From the NCBI GenBank assembly GCA_019510305.1, contig JAEKKN010000031.1:1-61050 (forward strand): a stretch of 61,050 bases of DNA, in the 5' to 3' direction. The DNA is from Microbacterium sp. Its GTDB lineage: Bacteria; Actinomycetota; Actinomycetes; Actinomycetales; Microbacteriaceae. Position numbers and translations under genes: made by a program. Below, piece after piece: positions 9,016-17,368 of the stretch. Position 1 is the first letter of the stretch; each line of letters begins with the position of its first letter. The notes under the pieces were generated by a model, which saw nothing but the letters and a program-made list of their open reading frames with translations, searched no databases and was not told where the DNA came from.

Positions 9016-12000
9016 TTACGGCTTGGTGACGCTCAGGTCGTCCCACTTGAAGACCATCGAGCCCAGCGTGGAGGCCGAGGACAGGGTGTTCATGAGGCCG
9101 ACAGTGCCCGCGGCCTGCATGCCAGCGGTCGTGTCGGTCGCCGTGACCTGCCAGGCCGCCGGTTCCGGATCAGTGGACTTCCACACCTTGGCAGCCAGGG
9201 TCGTCGGGCTGGCGCCCGTCGTCGAGTACGCCACGTTCAGCACGGTCCCCGGCGTGTAGGTGAATCCGGGCATCAGGTAGGAACCGAGTGCGACCTCGTC
9301 GCGCAGCAGGTACAGCCGCACGCCTCCGCCCACCTCGAACCGCACGCGGGCGGAGTAGTTCGAGGCTCCCACCTGACGTCCGATGACCGTCGCCGTCGCG
9401 GCGCCGCCGGTCGCGACCGCGTCCGCGGAGATCGAGACCCGGATCACCGTGTCAGTAGCCGAGACGCCGAGTCGCGCGATCCTCGTGTTCGAGGGCGTGA
9501 GTGAGACCGTCCCGACGCCGTCAGCGACTGCGAAGGATGCCGAGCCCCCGGAGAGCGCCCACGCCCCGCCGAGATCGGCCGAGCCCCAGCCTCCGGCGGC
9601 GACCGTCCTCGCGAACGCGTCGGATGCGAGGAGGTTCGCCGCCGGCGGCGCTGTGACAGTCACCTGCTTCACGACGGAACCGGTCGCGCCGGCGTTGTCG
9701 GTCACGGTCAGGGTCACGGAGTAGGTCCCGGCGGCCGTGTAGACGTGCGTCGCCGTTGCCCCTGTGCCGGTCGTGCCGTCGCCGAACGCCCAAGCGTAGG
9801 ACTGGATGGTGCCGTCGGCATCGGTCGATCCGGTGCTGTCCGTCGCGACGGACAACCCTGTCGCGTTCGCTGTGAACGCGGCGACCGGCGCCTGGTTCGG
9901 CGCGGGCGCCACCGTCACGTCGATGGTCTTCGTCGACACTCCGCCGCGGTCGTCGGTCACGGTCAGCTTGACAGGATAGGTGCCGGCTGCCGCGTAGGCG
10001 TGCGATGCGGTCGGCCCCGTGGCCGTCCCCCCGTCACCGAAGGTCCAGGCGTACGACTGGATGGTGCCGTCGGCATCGGTGGATGCTGACGCGTCCACGT
10101 TGACCACGAGCCCTGCGGGCGTCGGAGTGAACGCGGCCGTCGGCAGCTGGTTCGGCGCGGTCGGCGACGACGGATCGACGACGGACAGCGAGTTCAGGCT
10201 CATGGTGGCCGTCGGCGTCGTGGAGGAGCCGCCGAGGTAGGTCAGCACGCCCACCGATCCGGGCGCCTGCAGGGCGCTCGTGGTATCGGTGCCCGACAGC
10301 TGCCACGATGCCGGTTCGGCATCGGCCGAACGCCAGACCTTCGCCCGGACGGTCGTCGGCGAGGTGCCGGTGACCTGCAGCCTGACCGAGAGCTCGTCGC
10401 CGGGCACGTAGGTCCCGGGCAGCACGTAGGAGGCGCCGATCGCAGCTTCACCGTGAAGGATGTAGAGCCGCATCGTGTTGCCCGCTTCGAACCGCACTCG
10501 TGCCGAGTAGTTGTCCGAACCGATCTGACGGCCGATGAGGGTCCAGGAGTACCCCGCGCCGGTTCGATCTACCGCGAACTTCGCGGTGAGGTCGGCGTTC
10601 TTCGACGACACGGAGTTGAGCATCGCGCCACGGGTGTCGTAGATGTTGGAGACGATGCGACCGGCCGAACCATCGACCGAGAAGCTCGCGTTCCCACCCG
10701 ATGTGGTCCAGGCTCCGCCCTTGTCGGCCGTGCCCCAGCCGGTGGCTGCGGTGCGCTGGAACTGGTCCTCGGCGACCACGGCGAACTTCGGCGGCTCCAC
10801 GGCCGTGACCTGCTTCGTCGCCGTCGCCGTCCCGCCGCGGTTGTCGGTCACCGTCACGGTCACCGTGAACGCCCCGGCTGTCGCGTAGTCATGGGTCGTG
10901 GTCGGAGTGGTCGTCGTCTTCGTCGCCGCGTCGCCGAAGTTCCAGGCGTAGGAGACGATCTGGCCATCGGAATCCGTGGACGCGGACGCGTCCAGAGACG
11001 CCGTCAGGTTCTCGATCGTGGCCGAGAGCGCAGCGCTCGGCAGCACATTGGGTGCGAGAGCCGCGGTCACCTGCTTCGTCGCGATCGTACTGCCCCCGCG
11101 GTCGTCCGTCACCGTCAACGTCACGGTGTAGTCTCCCGGCGTCGAATAGACGTGGGTCGCCGTGACGCCGCTGCCCACGGCGCCGTCACCGAACGACCAG
11201 GAGTAGGTCGCGATCGTGCCGTCGGAGTCGGTGGATGCCGTGGCGTCAGCCGAAACGCTCATGTGCGTCATCGTCGCGTCGAAGGCCGCAGTCGGCAGCA
11301 CATTGGCCGCCTGCACCGTGACCGACTGCGTGATCGAATCGGTCGTGCCGCGGTCGTCGGTCACCGTGAGCTTCACCTGGTAGGTTCCGCCGGTGGCGTA
11401 GGTGTGCGCTGCCGTCGGACCGGCCGTCGAGGTCCCGCCGTCGCCGAAGGTCCACTTGTACGAGGCGATCGTGCCGTCGAGGTCCGTCGAGGTCGACGCG
11501 TCGAATGCCACGTCGAGGTTCGTCGGGATCGCGCTGAACGCCGCGGTCGGGGCCTGGTTCACAGAACCGAACGCACCCAGCTGGTAGTGCTCGTTCACCT
11601 GGGACTGCGTCAGCGCGGTGCCGTAGACCGCGACCTCGTCGATAGTCCCGGTGAAGGTCGTGGCTCCACCCCAACCGCTGTCGTTGCCGACCCGCCAGTA
11701 TCCGTTGTAGTTCTGTGCGGCGGTGTTCGGGTTCGTTCCGACGACGGCGCCGTCCACGTAGAACGCCATCCCGTTGCCGGAGAGCTCACCGACGACGTGG
11801 TGCCACTGACCGTCGTTGTAGGTGCCCGATGTGCTGATCAGCGTCTGCCCGTTGTTGTAGACGCCGAAGTTGAGCGTCCCGTTCGGAGACATGTAGATGT
11901 GACGGTCGTTGCTGCTGCTGAGTCCGCTGTTGCTGTCGCCGAAGCCGACGATCTTGCCTCCGGCCGCGGTCGTGGTCTTGAACCACGCCTCCACCGAGAA

Positions 12001-14682
12001 GATCTGCGGGTTCACATACTGCTTCGTGCCTGCGAGGCGCGCCGTGGTCGTCCCTGTCGTCGGCGCCCAGCGCACCGCCGTGCTGGAGACGCCCGAGAGC
12101 GCACCGGCCTGCCCCTTGACGAGGATGCTCGTGCTTCCCGTGTACGTACCCGTCGACTTGTTCATGCCCGCGTCGACGGCCGTCGTCGCGGTGCCTGTCT
12201 CGCCCAGACGCCAGTAGAGAGTCGGGTCGAGGCCGAACACCGCTTTGCCGTAGCTGTCCGCGGGCGCCTGCGTCATCGTGGTCGAGCGTCCGCTGGCGAC
12301 CCAGTGCGCATCGATCTCGCTGCGCGTGAGCGCCTTGTCGTAGACCGCCACGTTCGAGATCGCGCCGCTCAGGTAGCCGCTGGTGCCGACGTTGGGCCAG
12401 GAGCTGACCGAATCGCCGCCGATCCGCCAGTAACCGGTGTAGGCCTGAGCAGAGGTGGTGTCGGTACGCTCGCCGATCTTGACTCCGTCGACGTACAGCA
12501 CCTGTCCCGCGGGGCTCAGCGAGGCCACGACCTGGTGCCACTTGTTGTCGTTGAAGCCGGTGCCGCTGGAGATCGTCCTGGTGGCTCCGGAGTACACCCC
12601 GAAGGTCACCCGACCGGAATTGTCCAGGTACACCTGCCGGTCGTAGCTCGACGAGTTGCCGGTCGCCGAGGACCCGAATCCGACGATCTTCCCACCGCGC
12701 AGGGAACTGGTCTTGAACCATGCCTCCACAGTGAACGTCTGCGGTCCGGGGATCGACGTGGACGTGCGCGCCCCCGAGCCGCTGCTGCCACTGAACGTGG
12801 TCGCGGTCGTCGCGGTCACGAGGTTCGGACCCGTGGCTCCGCGAGTGGCGCTCGCGACCACGAGGTCGTTGCTGCCGGCCCAGTCGAAGGCCGAGGCTCC
12901 GCTGGCCTCGTTCATGGGCCAGTAGTCCACCGCGCCGCTTGCCAGCACCGCGTCGTCGTAAGCGGTCGACACACCTGCCGCCGCTGTCGTCACGGGCACC
13001 CAATCGGTCTGCGTGCTGTTGCCGAACGCATCGATCGCACGCACGCGGTAGTTGTACGTGCTGCCGGGCACGGCGGAGGTGTCACGATACGACATCGCCG
13101 GGCGGGTCCAGAAATTCGAGAGCTGGTCGACCTCGTAGAGCGGTGTCGTCATGCCCTTGTCCTGGCGGAACACCTGGTAGTGCAGGCTCTGGTTGTCGCG
13201 GTCGTAGTTGGCGTTCCAGGAGACCCGGTTCACGCCGGTCTGGTTGGACGTCGCGCTGAGAGTCCAGGCGCCGCCCTGCACCTGAGGGCCCTGGGTGTTC
13301 GGGGCGACGTTCTTCTTCGCGAATCGGACGATGCCCTGCTGGGCCGTTCCGTTGACCTTCAGGAACTCGCCGCCGATGAGCAGATAGTCACCGGATGCCG
13401 AGACCTGCCACGGCCCCTGGGACTGTCCGGTGTAGCTGCCAGGAACGTACTCCGGGTACCACTGGAGTAGGGAAGGCGCCTGCTGGCCGGTGAAGCTCCG
13501 ATAGCCCTGCGTGTCAGGGGTGATGACAGGTCCGGTGGGCGTCTTCGAGAACGCCAGGGAGTGGTGGTAGGAACGCGGATTCGTCTCGGGGAACGCGCCG
13601 ATGTTGCCGCAGTAGTGCGGATGCCCGACGACGTAGATCGCGTCCGCCGTGGGTGCGACGTCATAGCTGTCGCCGTGGCAGTCCTCCATCCACGTGAGGC
13701 TGCCGTCGACCCAGCTGGCGCGGAACGAGCCTTCGAAGCCGTCCTGCGAGGTTCCGCCGTAGTCGAAGCCCGTCCCGTAGACGCTGTCTCCGTCGGATGA
13801 GAGCGAGTACATCGCTGCCACCGTGCCCGCATTGCGCAAGACGCTGTTCATCGCCCACGGCATCAGGGCGCCGGTGCTCGCGTCGAGCGCAGTGATGCCG
13901 CGGCCCGGGTTGGTCGAGCCGTTGACCGAGGTGAACGATCCGGCGACCACGACCTTGCTGCGGTCGGGCGAGACGACGACGCCCTTCGCGCCGTATCCGC
14001 CCTGCACGTCAGCTGTGAACCCGGTGACTGCGCCGGTCGACGCGGATACCGCGCCGACCTTCGTCCGCTGGGTCCCGTTGAGCGTCGTGAACTCTCCGGC
14101 GAGGTAGATGGTCGAGTCGGCGACGGCGATCGAGTCGATGCGTCCGTTCGCCTCAGGCGCCCAGTTCGTGATCAAGGCGCCCGTCGCCGTGTCGAAGGCG
14201 GCGACTCGGTAGCGCCAGGCGCCCGCAGCCTGCGAGAACATGCCCGCGACGTAGATGCGGCTACCGTCGGCCGACTTCTTGATGTCGAGGACCGTGCCGT
14301 TGGTGCCCGGGTTCCACGACGAGATCAGCGCCCCGGTGGTGAGGTCGTACGCGAGCAGGTTCGCGCGCGGGGTCTCGTTCGTTCCCGCCGGAGAGCCGGC
14401 CGGTCGCGCCTTGGCGAAGCTGCCGCCCACGTACACGGTGTTGCCGACGACCTCTTGCGCGTAGACCACGCCGTCGATCTGCACGGTGGGAAGGGCGTCG
14501 CCGGCGAATGTCTCGGGCGTCCCCGCCGCAGGAACCGTGTCGGCGACGGCGGCTGCCGGTACGACCAGAGCGCCGATGGTCAGAGCCAACGCCGTGGCGA
14601 TCGCCCCCAACAGCGATGCGCCGCGCGAACGGATGACGCGCTTCTCGGCCGCAACGAAACGGCCACCCCAATTGATGTGCAC
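9016..14682 (-). CDS. giant secreted propeller/LamG/PKD surface protein
   Basis: This 1888-residue protein has a signal peptide (hydrophobic core about residues 20-48, ending PAAAVADT). A repetitive beta-propeller-like region (about 50-465) has repeated GTxIYVAG-type strands. Then come an FN3-like domain (470-575), two LamG/concanavalin-like domains (about 575-800 and 805-1040) and three PKD domains (1045-1298). A module of about 200 residues (1298-1506), two more PKD domains (1508-1676) and a second copy of that module (1681-1888) complete it. PKD cores read DADGTIQSYAWTFGDG. No LPXTG or membrane anchor is present. The GTG at 14682 has GGGGAGAAAAA before it. An ATG at 14790 would add an implausible leader. 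It probably binds glycans outside the cell (inference). Confidence 0.85.
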   Translation of the reverse strand: MHINWGGRFVAAEKRVIRSRGASLLGAIATALALTIGALVVPAAAVADTVPAAGTPETFAGDALPTVQIDGVVYAQEVVGNTVYVGGSFAKARPAGSPAGTNETPRANLLAYDLTTGALISSWNPGTNGTVLDIKKSADGSRIYVAGMFSQAAGAWRYRVAAFDTATGALITNWAPEANGRIDSIAVADSTIYLAGEFTTLNGTQRTKVGAVSASTGAVTGFTADVQGGYGAKGVVVSPDRSKVVVAGSFTSVNGSTNPGRGITALDASTGALMPWAMNSVLRNAGTVAAMYSLSSDGDSVYGTGFDYGGTSQDGFEGSFRASWVDGSLTWMEDCHGDSYDVAPTADAIYVVGHPHYCGNIGAFPETNPRSYHHSLAFSKTPTGPVITPDTQGYRSFTGQQAPSLLQWYPEYVPGSYTGQSQGPWQVSASGDYLLIGGEFLKVNGTAQQGIVRFAKKNVAPNTQGPQVQGGAWTLSATSNQTGVNRVSWNANYDRDNQSLHYQVFRQDKGMTTPLYEVDQLSNFWTRPAMSYRDTSAVPGSTYNYRVRAIDAFGNSTQTDWVPVTTAAAGVSTAYDDAVLASGAVDYWPMNEASGASAFDWAGSNDLVVASATRGATGPNLVTATTATTFSGSSGSGARTSTSIPGPQTFTVEAWFKTSSLRGGKIVGFGSSATGNSSSYDRQVYLDNSGRVTFGVYSGATRTISSGTGFNDNKWHQVVASLSPAGQVLYVDGVKIGERTDTTSAQAYTGYWRIGGDSVSSWPNVGTSGYLSGAISNVAVYDKALTRSEIDAHWVASGRSTTMTQAPADSYGKAVFGLDPTLYWRLGETGTATTAVDAGMNKSTGTYTGSTSILVKGQAGALSGVSSTAVRWAPTTGTTTARLAGTKQYVNPQIFSVEAWFKTTTAAGGKIVGFGDSNSGLSSSNDRHIYMSPNGTLNFGVYNNGQTLISTSGTYNDGQWHHVVGELSGNGMAFYVDGAVVGTNPNTAAQNYNGYWRVGNDSGWGGATTFTGTIDEVAVYGTALTQSQVNEHYQLGAFGSVNQAPTAAFSAIPTNLDVAFDASTSTDLDGTIASYKWTFGDGGTSTAGPTAAHTYATGGTYQVKLTVTDDRGTTDSITQSVTVQAANVLPTAAFDATMTHMSVSADATASTDSDGTIATYSWSFGDGAVGSGVTATHVYSTPGDYTVTLTVTDDRGGSTIATKQVTAALAPNVLPSAALSATIENLTASLDASASTDSDGQIVSYAWNFGDAATKTTTTPTTTHDYATAGAFTVTVTVTDNRGGTATATKQVTAVEPPKFAVVAEDQFQRTAATGWGTADKGGAWTTSGGNASFSVDGSAGRIVSNIYDTRGAMLNSVSSKNADLTAKFAVDRTGAGYSWTLIGRQIGSDNYSARVRFEAGNTMRLYILHGEAAIGASYVLPGTYVPGDELSVRLQVTGTSPTTVRAKVWRSADAEPASWQLSGTDTTSALQAPGSVGVLTYLGGSSTTPTATMSLNSLSVVDPSSPTAPNQLPTAAFTPTPAGLVVNVDASASTDADGTIQSYAWTFGDGGTATGPTASHAYAAAGTYPVKLTVTDDRGGVSTKTIDVTVAPAPNQAPVAAFTANATGLSVATDSTGSTDADGTIQSYAWAFGDGTTGTGATATHVYTAAGTYSVTLTVTDNAGATGSVVKQVTVTAPPAANLLASDAFARTVAAGGWGSADLGGAWALSGGSASFAVADGVGTVSLTPSNTRIARLGVSATDTVIRVSISADAVATGGAATATVIGRQVGASNYSARVRFEVGGGVRLYLLRDEVALGSYLMPGFTYTPGTVLNVAYSTTGASPTTLAAKVWKSTDPEPAAWQVTATDTTAGMQAAGTVGLMNTLSSASTLGSMVFKWDDLSVTKP
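9794..10080 (-). repeat. near-identical segments from duplicated PKD domains
   Basis: A 32-base segment at 9794-9825 recurs at 10049-10080 with a single mismatch (shared core GACTGGATGGTGCCGTCGGC), spacing 255 bases, one PKD domain length. The surrounding bases are more diverged. This indicates recent duplication or gene conversion between PKD domains 4 and 5. Confidence 0.75.
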
Positions 14683-14769
14683 TTTTTCTCCCCAGAGTTC
14701 TGCACAGCGCACACCTGAGCGGCGCTTCATGAAGACCGTCTCCCACAGACGACCTTTTCCCCTGGGCTG

Positions 14770-14798
14770 AGCATAGAGCAAAGCCTGCATATCGGCAA
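14770..14798 (-). promoter_or_regulatory. promoter of the giant surface protein
   Basis: On the reverse strand TTGCCG (14793-14798) and TATGCT (14770-14775) are 17 bases apart, a good vegetative -35/-10 pair. Transcription would start near 14763, leaving a leader of about 80 bases. The leader contains a short hairpin (CGTCT/AGACG around 14737-14751) and a CTGGGGAG element at 14688-14695 that doubles as the ribosome site. Confidence 0.6.
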
Positions 14799-14878
14799 GA
14801 CTCAGGTCGATCCGATATGTGGACCTTCGTCCTCATCGGCGTCCGGCGGGACGCGGGACGGGGAGCCGGACGGGCGGG

Positions 14879-15517
14879 TCAGCCGGCGGGTCCGCGGAAC
14901 ACGAAGGCGGGCTGACCGGCCCGGTAGTCGATCGTGAGCGTCACGTCACCGCGCTCATCCTCGGGAATCGTGTAGACGTAGACGCCCTCCGCGGAGTCTC
15001 CGGCTTTCAGCGTTCCCTCGAATGGCGCTCCGCCTGGTCGCACGAGCCCGCCGGCGGGGGTGCGCGCTTCCCCGATGTAGGCGTTCACGGCGATGAGGCC
15101 CAGATCGATCGCCTCGTCGGTGTCGTTGGTGATCGAGAGCGTGAACTGCACGGCCGGTCCACCGATCTCACCGGCCTGCACGGCCTCTCCGTCGACGGCC
15201 TTCATCGCGGAGATCCGGGCGACGAGCCCTTCGCCGTTGTCGGCTGGCGCGTCCGGGGAGACGGGGGCGAGTTCGGGCATGGTTCCCGGAGTCGCGGCGG
15301 GGTCCGGAGTGGGCGGCGCGCTCGGATCCGCGTCACCGGACGGCGCGGTCGGCGTGGCCGACGACGACGGGCCCGCGCCCGGATCCGTCTCGTCTCCGTT
15401 TCCGGAGGTGAGGGCGACGTACACGATGATCGCGACGACGATCGCGAGCGCGATGCCGGCCCACAACCAGATCCTGCGCCGTGGGCTCCGACCCGATCCG
15501 TTCGATGCTTCGACCAT
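14879..15517 (-). CDS. hypothetical membrane-anchored protein with extracytoplasmic domain
   Basis: A protein of about 212 residues: a short basic N-terminus, one membrane helix (IWLWAGIALAIVVAIIVYVA), a Pro/Ser/Thr/Asp-rich linker (about 45-90), and a C-terminal domain of about 115 residues with beta-strand character (VQFTLSITNDTDEAIDLG, GVYVYTIPEDERGDVTLTID). The C-terminal part resembles the DUF4352-type extracellular fold seen in many actinobacterial lipoproteins, but there is no lipobox Cys. The ATG at 15517 has AGGGGAG 9 bases upstream; a GTG at 15523 is also possible. Function unknown. It sits alone between the surface-protein promoter and the GT2 gene. Confidence 0.75.
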   Translation of the reverse strand: MVEASNGSGRSPRRRIWLWAGIALAIVVAIIVYVALTSGNGDETDPGAGPSSSATPTAPSGDADPSAPPTPDPAATPGTMPELAPVSPDAPADNGEGLVARISAMKAVDGEAVQAGEIGGPAVQFTLSITNDTDEAIDLGLIAVNAYIGEARTPAGGLVRPGGAPFEGTLKAGDSAEGVYVYTIPEDERGDVTLTIDYRAGQPAFVFRGPAG

Positions 15518-15601
15518 GCTCACGCACTCCCCTGACCCGGCCGTCGCGCTCTCGACGGACGGGGCGATTCTATCCGAACCCCGCGCACGCCGACCGAGGG
15601 A

Positions 15602-16513
15602 TCAGTTCGCCCGCCTGGCGATGCGCCGCGCATCGCGCCAGCCGCGCCACACGGCGCCCACGGGACGCCACGGCCGCAGCAGCTGACGCTTGCCGCCGCG
15701 GAGGAGTATCTCCCGCGCGGCCGCGGTCGATACGGCATCCCAACGCCGCACGGTCTCGGAGTCGAAGAGCTTCTGTGCGAGCAGCATCCGGTTCCGGACG
15801 TTGTAGTAGTAGTACAGCGGCGACTTGGCATGGACGTCGGGGTCGCCGATGCCCTGCGTCCCGCCCTCGTCGTGCACGGCCTTCGCCTCCTCGACGAGGA
15901 GCAGCCGACCGCCGGCGTCCTCGATCCGCAGGGAGAAGTCCACGTCTTCCCAGTAGAGGAAGTAGTCCTCATCGAACCCGCCCACGGCGTCCCATGCGGC
16001 GGAGTTGATCATGAGTGCAGCGCCGGTGAGCCAGCGCCGCACTTCCGCGTGCGGATTCCGCTCGGACCAGGCCCGCCCGTGCGTGGCGCCGTCGCGGAGA
16101 TCGAGCACGTGCCCGGCCGACCAGACCCGCCCCGCGCCGTCTGTGATGACCGGCGCCGCGACGATCTTCTCGCTCGAATCGACCGCGTCGAGAAGCAGGC
16201 GCACGTCAGGCGCGCCGATCGACGCATCCGGATTGATGAGCAGGAAGCGGGTCCGCCCGTCTGCCCGCGCAGCATCCACTCCTCTGTTCACGCCGACTCC
16301 GAAACCGACGTTCTCGTCCTGCAGGAGAGCGACCCATCCCTCTCGCTCCGCGAGCGCGCGGATGACGCTCGCCTCGTCGCTCGTGGAGCGGTTGTCGACG
16401 ACGTACACGGCGACGTCGTCGAGCGCGCGGCTGGTCGGAACGAGGTTGCGCTCGAGCAGATCCGACGAGCCGTAGTTCACGACGATGACGGCGAGCGTCG
16501 TGTCGTCAGTCAT
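15602..16513 (-). CDS. GT2 family glycosyltransferase (rhamnosyltransferase-like)
   Basis: A 303-residue GT-A glycosyltransferase. It starts TDDTTLAVIVVNYGSSDLL, followed by FLLINPDASIG, where NPD replaces the DxD metal site as in many WbbL-type rhamnosyltransferases. A GGFDEDYFLYWEDVDFSLR acceptor/base motif follows. A basic tail rich in Arg ends the protein. The start overlaps the upstream CDP-alcohol phosphatidyltransferase gene by 8 bases, so the two are co-translated. The in-frame ATG at 16708 lies inside the neighbour and is not used. Donor probably dTDP-rhamnose by resemblance (inference). Confidence 0.88.
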   Translation of the reverse strand: MTDDTTLAVIVVNYGSSDLLERNLVPTSRALDDVAVYVVDNRSTSDEASVIRALAEREGWVALLQDENVGFGVGVNRGVDAARADGRTRFLLINPDASIGAPDVRLLLDAVDSSEKIVAAPVITDGAGRVWSAGHVLDLRDGATHGRAWSERNPHAEVRRWLTGAALMINSAAWDAVGGFDEDYFLYWEDVDFSLRIEDAGGRLLLVEEAKAVHDEGGTQGIGDPDVHAKSPLYYYYNVRNRMLLAQKLFDSETVRRWDAVSTAAAREILLRGGKRQLLRPWRPVGAVWRGWRDARRIARRAN

Positions 16514-17246
16514 TCCCGCCGCCGTTGCCGAGGCTGCGCATGTTCCGGAACCAGCGCACTGCGGCCAGCAGGCAGAAGGCGGCGGCGGCCGCGAAGAAGA
16601 AGGCGTACGCGAATGCGAAGATGCTCGGCCACCCCCACAGCACGTAGACGAGGCACACGATGCCGTAATCGACCGGAAGCAGGACGATAGAGCGCAGTGC
16701 GCCGCCACCGCCCTGTTGCGCCGAGGACGCGATCCCCTTCGACGCCTTCAGGAGGTCGTTCAGGATCATCCCGAAGAACGTCGCTGTCGCGCACACGGCG
16801 AAAGCCAGGGGCACCAGGACGTAGAGCGTGGGCAAGCCGCTGAAACGGTAGAGGCCGATCGCGGTCGCGATGGGGAGGGAGACGATCTTGATCGCGTCGA
16901 TGAAGTGATCGAGCCACTCCCCCGCGAGCGAGCCGCCGCCGCGCAGCCGCGCGACCTGTCCGTCTGCAGAATCGAGGGCGTAGCCGATCGCCAGGAGCAG
17001 CCAGACGACGAGGCCGGTCCACCACGACGGGTCGACGAGGGCGAGCACGAGGATGCCGGAGAAGGTGAACACCGCGCTGACGGCGGTGACGCCGTTGGGC
17101 GAGAGCCCGATGCGGTACGCGACGGCGGCGAACACGCGTCCGACCGGCCGATTCACGTAGACGCTGTATGCTGGCGCGCCCTTCGCTCTGCCCTTCTGCG
17201 CGGACGACAGACGCCTCAGAGAATCCGCGAAGCTCTCGGTGGTCAT
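16506..17246 (-). CDS. CDP-alcohol phosphatidyltransferase family protein
   Basis: A 246-residue membrane enzyme with the full signature D-x2-D-G-x2-A-R-x8-G-x3-D-x3-D (DSADGQVARL, then GEWLDHFIDA). About six hydrophobic segments follow in the family order. Such enzymes move a phospho-alcohol from a CDP-alcohol to a lipid or polyol acceptor. With the TagD-like cytidylyltransferase at 25522 in the same locus, an anionic glycan or head-group modification is plausible (inference). I chose the ATG at 17246, preceded by GAGGGGAC, rather than one at 17291. It is first in a reverse two-gene unit with the GT2 gene. Confidence 0.9.
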   Translation of the reverse strand: MTTESFADSLRRLSSAQKGRAKGAPAYSVYVNRPVGRVFAAVAYRIGLSPNGVTAVSAVFTFSGILVLALVDPSWWTGLVVWLLLAIGYALDSADGQVARLRGGGSLAGEWLDHFIDAIKIVSLPIATAIGLYRFSGLPTLYVLVPLAFAVCATATFFGMILNDLLKASKGIASSAQQGGGGALRSIVLLPVDYGIVCLVYVLWGWPSIFAFAYAFFFAAAAAFCLLAAVRWFRNMRSLGNGGGND

Positions 17247-17295
17247 TCGGCCCGTCCCCTCAGTCGAACCCCCGTGAGGGCCCTCATCCACCAGA

Positions 17296-17333
17296 TAGAG
17301 TATGCCTTGCCGAGGGGGCCCGCATCTGGGGAG
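17296..17333 (+). promoter_or_regulatory. possible promoter and CTGGGGAG element ahead of the double glycosyltransferase
   Basis: TAGAGT at 17296-17301 may be a -10 element, and CTGGGGAG follows at 17326-17333, 36 bases before the ATG at 17369. The ribosome site proper is GAAGGGGAGG at about 17352. Only the short motif match is seen; promoter strength is unknown. Confidence 0.3.
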
Positions 17334-17368
17334 CGACGCCGACGCCTCGGCGAAGGGGAGGACTTGTC

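Noticed and set aside
9016..9100. Possible cell-wall sorting signal at the C-terminus of the giant protein
   Set aside because: The protein ends FKWDDLSVTKP with no LPXTG, hydrophobic stretch or basic tail.
10453..13470. A 1005-codon forward open frame antisense to the giant surface-protein gene
   Set aside because: It is the complement of a GC-rich repetitive gene. Its translation is Arg/Val/Gly-rich with no domain, and the reverse frame shows clear LamG and PKD domains.
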